From Bacteroidaceae bacterium (GTDB taxonomy: Bacteria; Bacteroidota; Bacteroidia; Bacteroidales; Bacteroidaceae), in contig CAAGKZ010000034.1 of NCBI GenBank assembly GCA_900770665.1, positions 1 to 8,502 of the forward strand: a DNA stretch of 8,502 nucleotides. The letters are read 5' to 3'. The stretch's first letter is position 1, and every line of letters starts with the position of its first letter. Both the position numbers and the translations under genes were made by a program. Below the pieces are notes generated by a model. It ran no database searches, was not told where the DNA came from, and was given only the letters and a program-made list of their open reading frames with translations. This document shows, in pieces, positions 6,227 through 8,502 of the stretch.

Positions 6227-6718
6227 ATGGGTCAAAAATACAATCCGGTCGTCGTTCATTATTCTGCGAATAAATCACAGAAAACATCAAATTGTCGCTA
6301 CTTTGAATCATATTCTTACATTGAAGACAATCAAGATGTTGTTTGGTTAAATAGCAAACAATATTCAGCGCTGTTTGAGAAAACACGTAGTGTGGATCAT
6401 AAGAACAAATTATTGGCAATAGTCCGTTTGGTTTACAAGAACAGGGTCATAAGGCGAAGATACAAATGCGACCAGTCCTTGTGTTTGAACAACAAGCAAA
6501 TAGGTCTTACATCTGAATCTGTACGCATATTGTTTGATGATATGCCAGACATCTCTAAAGAAGAAATAAATGTATCTAAAGGCAGTATATGGGATGTATT
6601 TATGTACTATTGGGATCATCCATTCCACGCAACGAGAATATCATTTAAGGTTGGAATTCTATCTATGATATTGGGTATTGTTTCTTTGATAATCGGTATT
6701 CTCTCTCTTATTTGTTGA
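6227..6718 (+). CDS. Hypothetical protein with C-terminal heptad-repeat membrane helix
   Basis: I do not recognise this 163-residue protein. About 140 residues look soluble, with charged and aromatic stretches and a basic cluster RVIRRRYK (73-80), cysteines at 23, 81, 86 and 163, and no signal peptide. The segment MYYWDHPFHATRISFK (126-141) leads into one membrane helix at the very C-terminus (about 142-163), so it would be tail-anchored with the bulk probably in the cytoplasm (basic residues R137 and K141 precede the helix). The helix is three heptads, GILSMIL, GIVSLII and GILSLIC, placing Gly at 143, 150 and 157 and Ser at 146, 153 and 160 on one face. The ATG at 6227 is the first in frame after a TAG at 6146-6148; GGAAAG lies very close upstream. 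The gene is AT-rich unlike the left half of the window. Opposite-strand frames are also open here but lack such features. Confidence 0.65.
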   Translation: MGQKYNPVVVHYSANKSQKTSNCRYFESYSYIEDNQDVVWLNSKQYSALFEKTRSVDHKNKLLAIVRLVYKNRVIRRRYKCDQSLCLNNKQIGLTSESVRILFDDMPDISKEEINVSKGSIWDVFMYYWDHPFHATRISFKVGILSMILGIVSLIIGILSLIC

Positions 6719-6755
6719 AAAAGAATATAAAAAATAATAAAAAAACAAGCAAACC

Positions 6756-8502
6756 ATGAAAACATTTAAACATCTATTCACAGCGTTGCTGTTGCTTTGC
6801 ACAACAGCAGTAGCAGCCCACAACTTTGAGGTTAATGGTATTTATTACAACATAACCGATGCAACAAACAAAACAGTTTCGGTGACTTGCAAAGGTGATT
6901 TTTATATTGAGTATTCCAACGAGTACACCGGCAGTGTGGTAATCCCTGAGAGTGTCACTTACAATGGTACAACCTACAGCGTTACAAGCATTGAATGGTC
7001 AGCGTTCAGTGGTTGCACCGGGCTAACAAGCATTACAATCCCTAACAGTGTCACAAGCATTGGTGGTTCTGCGTTCTATGGTTGCACCGGGCTTGCCAGT
7101 GTTGTAATCCCTAACAGCGTAACAAGCATTGGAAGTTCTGCGTTCTCTGGTTGCACCGGGCTTACCAGCGTTGTAATCCCTAACAGCGTCACAAGCATTG
7201 GAGATTATGCGTTCTCTGGTTGCACCTGGCTTACCTGTGTTGTAATCCCTAACAGCGTTACAAGCATTGGAAAATATGCGTTCAGTGGCTGCACCGGGCT
7301 TACAAGTGTTGAAATTCCTAACAGCGTAACAAGCATTGGCTGGAATGCGTTCTCTGATTGCACCGGGCTTACAAGCATTGTAATCCCTAACAGCGTTACA
7401 AGCATTGGAGATTGGGCGTTCTATGGTTGCGGGCTTACTAGTGTTGAAATTCCTAACAGCGTAACAAGCATTGGAAATTATGCGTTCTATTATTGCACCG
7501 GGCTTACCAGTGTTGTAATCCCAAACAGCGTTACAAGCATTGGTGATTATGCATTTAATGGTTGCACCGGGCTAACTGGCATTGAAATTCCTAACAGTGT
7601 AACAAGCATTGGAAATTCTGCGTTCGAAGATTGCACCGGGCTTACAAGCATAACAATCCCTAACAGCGTTAAAAGCATTGGAGGTTGGGCGTTCCGTGGT
7701 TGCACCGGGCTTACCAGTATAATAGTTGCAACCGGTAACGCAAATTACGATAGCCGTGACAATTGCAATGCAATAATAGAAACTGCAACAAATACATTGG
7801 TTGCAGGTTGTAAAAACACATTAATTCCTAATAGCGTAACAAGCATTGGTTATCAAGCGTTCTCTGGTTGCACCGGGCTTGCAAGCATTGTAATCCCTAA
7901 CAGCGTAACAAGCATTGGAAGTTATGCGTTCGAGCGTTGCTCAGGCCTTACCAGTGTTGTAATCCCTAATACTGTAACAAGCATTGGAGAGTCTGCGTTC
8001 TATCGTTGCTCCGGGCTAAAGACTGTTATAAATTTCTCTAATTTAACATTCAGTAAAGGCTCAAGCGGCTATGGTAATATTGCATATTATGCCGACAATG
8101 TGTATAATTTATCCGAAGGATTTATTGAAAATGATTTTGTATTAGGAAAAGTAGATGGTATAAACACACTGCTAACCTATTTGGGCAATGCTACAGAAGT
8201 AATCTTGCCGGCTGATTATAAAGGTGAAAATTATGTTATTGGTGCAGATGTGTTCAAAGGTAATACGACAATTACCAGTGTTGTAATCCCGAACAGCGTA
8301 ACAAGCATTGGTTATCATGCGTTCTCTGGTTGCACCGGGCTTACTAGTGTTGTAATCCCCAACAGCGTAACAAGTATTGGAAGTTCTGCGTTCGAAGGTT
8401 GCTCCGGGCTAAAGACTATTTATAATTTCTCTAATTTAACATTCAGTAAAGGCTCAAGCGGCTATGGTAATATTGCATATTATGCCGACAATGTGTATAA
8501 TT
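6756..8502 (+). CDS. BspA-like leucine-rich-repeat surface protein (LRR_5 type), 3' end outside window
   Basis: The frame stays open for 582 codons to the window edge, so the C-terminus and any sorting signal are missing. A Sec signal peptide occupies residues 1-20 or so (K2, K5, then LFTALLLLCTTAVA), and an N-terminal cap (about 22-80) follows. Then come BspA/TpLRR repeats of 23 residues with the pattern IPNSVTSIGxxAFxxCTGLTSxx. Their AF positions are 83, 106, 129, 152, 175, 198, 221, 243, 266, 289, 312, then 368, 391, 414, then 522 and 545. Two inserts break the array: about 323-356 (contains YDSRDNCNAIIETATNTL) and about 424-509, which has a degenerate VF repeat near 499. Members of this family are exported proteins linked to adhesion and binding of host or matrix molecules; the ligand here is unknown. 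The start is supported by the signal peptide and an A-rich leader. The gap to the upstream gene is 37 nt, so co-transcription is possible. Confidence 0.93.
   Translation, partial: MKTFKHLFTALLLLCTTAVAAHNFEVNGIYYNITDATNKTVSVTCKGDFYIEYSNEYTGSVVIPESVTYNGTTYSVTSIEWSAFSGCTGLTSITIPNSVTSIGGSAFYGCTGLASVVIPNSVTSIGSSAFSGCTGLTSVVIPNSVTSIGDYAFSGCTWLTCVVIPNSVTSIGKYAFSGCTGLTSVEIPNSVTSIGWNAFSDCTGLTSIVIPNSVTSIGDWAFYGCGLTSVEIPNSVTSIGNYAFYYCTGLTSVVIPNSVTSIGDYAFNGCTGLTGIEIPNSVTSIGNSAFEDCTGLTSITIPNSVKSIGGWAFRGCTGLTSIIVATGNANYDSRDNCNAIIETATNTLVAGCKNTLIPNSVTSIGYQAFSGCTGLASIVIPNSVTSIGSYAFERCSGLTSVVIPNTVTSIGESAFYRCSGLKTVINFSNLTFSKGSSGYGNIAYYADNVYNLSEGFIENDFVLGKVDGINTLLTYLGNATEVILPADYKGENYVIGADVFKGNTTITSVVIPNSVTSIGYHAFSGCTGLTSVVIPNSVTSIGSSAFEGCSGLKTIYNFSNLTFSKGSSGYGNIAYYADNVYN
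7002..7688 (+). repeat. Ten tandem LRR-coding units (nine of 69 bp, one of 66 bp)
   Basis: Each unit begins GC(G/A)TT(C/T) and includes TGCACCGGGCT and a close version of CCTAACAGCGTNACAAGCATT. The seventh unit (7416-7481) lacks the Thr codon in TGC-ACC-GGG and is 66 bp, keeping the frame. An eleventh, half-length unit follows and merges into the first insert. Further copies lie at about 7857-8012 and 8318-8410. High identity at DNA level points to recent duplication or gene conversion. Confidence 0.92.
8008..8109 (+). repeat. Long-period (393-bp) coding repeat, copy 1
   Basis: This segment codes for residues 418-451 and recurs exactly 393 bp (131 codons) downstream. Only 4 of 102 bases differ, all within 8025-8030. 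It follows two LRR units in both places, so the duplicated module is two LRRs plus this tail. Confidence 0.85.
8401..8502 (+). repeat. Long-period (393-bp) coding repeat, copy 2, cut by window edge
   Basis: This is the second copy of 8008-8109, coding for residues 549-582. It is identical over its last 74 bases, and the window ends inside it. The likely continuation is another copy of the sequence from 8110 on. Confidence 0.85.

Noticed and set aside
5922..6419. Open frames on the - strand (5922-6137 and 6141-6419)
   Set aside because: They have no recognisable domain, promoter or helix pattern, and the second overlaps the better-supported + strand gene; they may be chance frames in a stop-poor stretch.
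6756..6815. Lipoprotein signal on the BspA-like protein
   Set aside because: C15 lies in the hydrophobic stretch, but LLLC lacks the Gly/Ala/Ser expected before a lipobox Cys; ordinary signal-peptidase cleavage near AVA-A fits better.
7002..7688. CRISPR array or satellite DNA
   Set aside because: The repeats are contiguous, without unique spacers, in frame, and encode BspA-type LRRs behind a signal peptide.
7002..8410. Variable region of a diversity-generating retroelement
   Set aside because: The scattered variable codons invite this, but there is no reverse transcriptase or template repeat in the window, and the variation lies between internal repeats, which duplication and drift also explain.

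Overview
The window reads as a chromosomal segment of a Bacteroidales bacterium, most likely from the Prevotella/Bacteroides side of the order. The grounds are the gene families present (an LptF/LptG-type permease with Bacteroidetes-style wording, a periplasmic dipeptidyl peptidase IV, a BspA-like leucine-rich-repeat surface protein), start codons that mostly lack a Shine-Dalgarno sequence, and a TAnnTTTG-type promoter. No rRNA, tRNA, CRISPR array, integrase or transposase was found.

Positions 1-5275 hold housekeeping genes, all on the + strand. They are: the C-terminal part of an LPS-export permease, broken by an in-frame TAA at 166-168; a 190-bp MITE-like element (663-852) lodged exactly between the permease stop and the next start; a DEAD-box RNA helicase with a basic tail (858-2318); a gamma-class carbonic anhydrase/hexapeptide-repeat protein 9 nt downstream (2328-2846); a 159-nt spacer with two inverted arrays of a degenerate 7-mer; a secreted dipeptidyl peptidase IV (3006-5210); and a strong intrinsic terminator (5232-5275). 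The helicase and anhydrase probably form one transcription unit and the peptidase another.

Positions 5276-6226 hold no gene I can support. The first part (about 5320-5738) is a mosaic of dispersed repeats around a TGTCATCCTGA-type core, in both orientations, plus a 43-bp direct duplication and a nested palindrome. The second part (5867-6140) contains a good Bacteroidetes promoter inside a set of interlocking inverted repeats.

Positions 6227-8502 look accessory and are clearly more AT-rich (17 G+C in 6301-6360 against 32 in 4501-4560). They hold an unrecognised 163-residue protein whose C-terminal membrane helix is three near-perfect heptads, and, 37 nt later, the first 582 codons of a BspA-like repeat protein that runs off the window. 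In the latter, an almost invariant 23-residue scaffold carries changes concentrated at a few positions.

I did not find a convincing complete new system. The best leads are the MITE at a gene junction, the heptad-repeat membrane protein with its structured leader, and the patterned variation of the BspA-like repeats.
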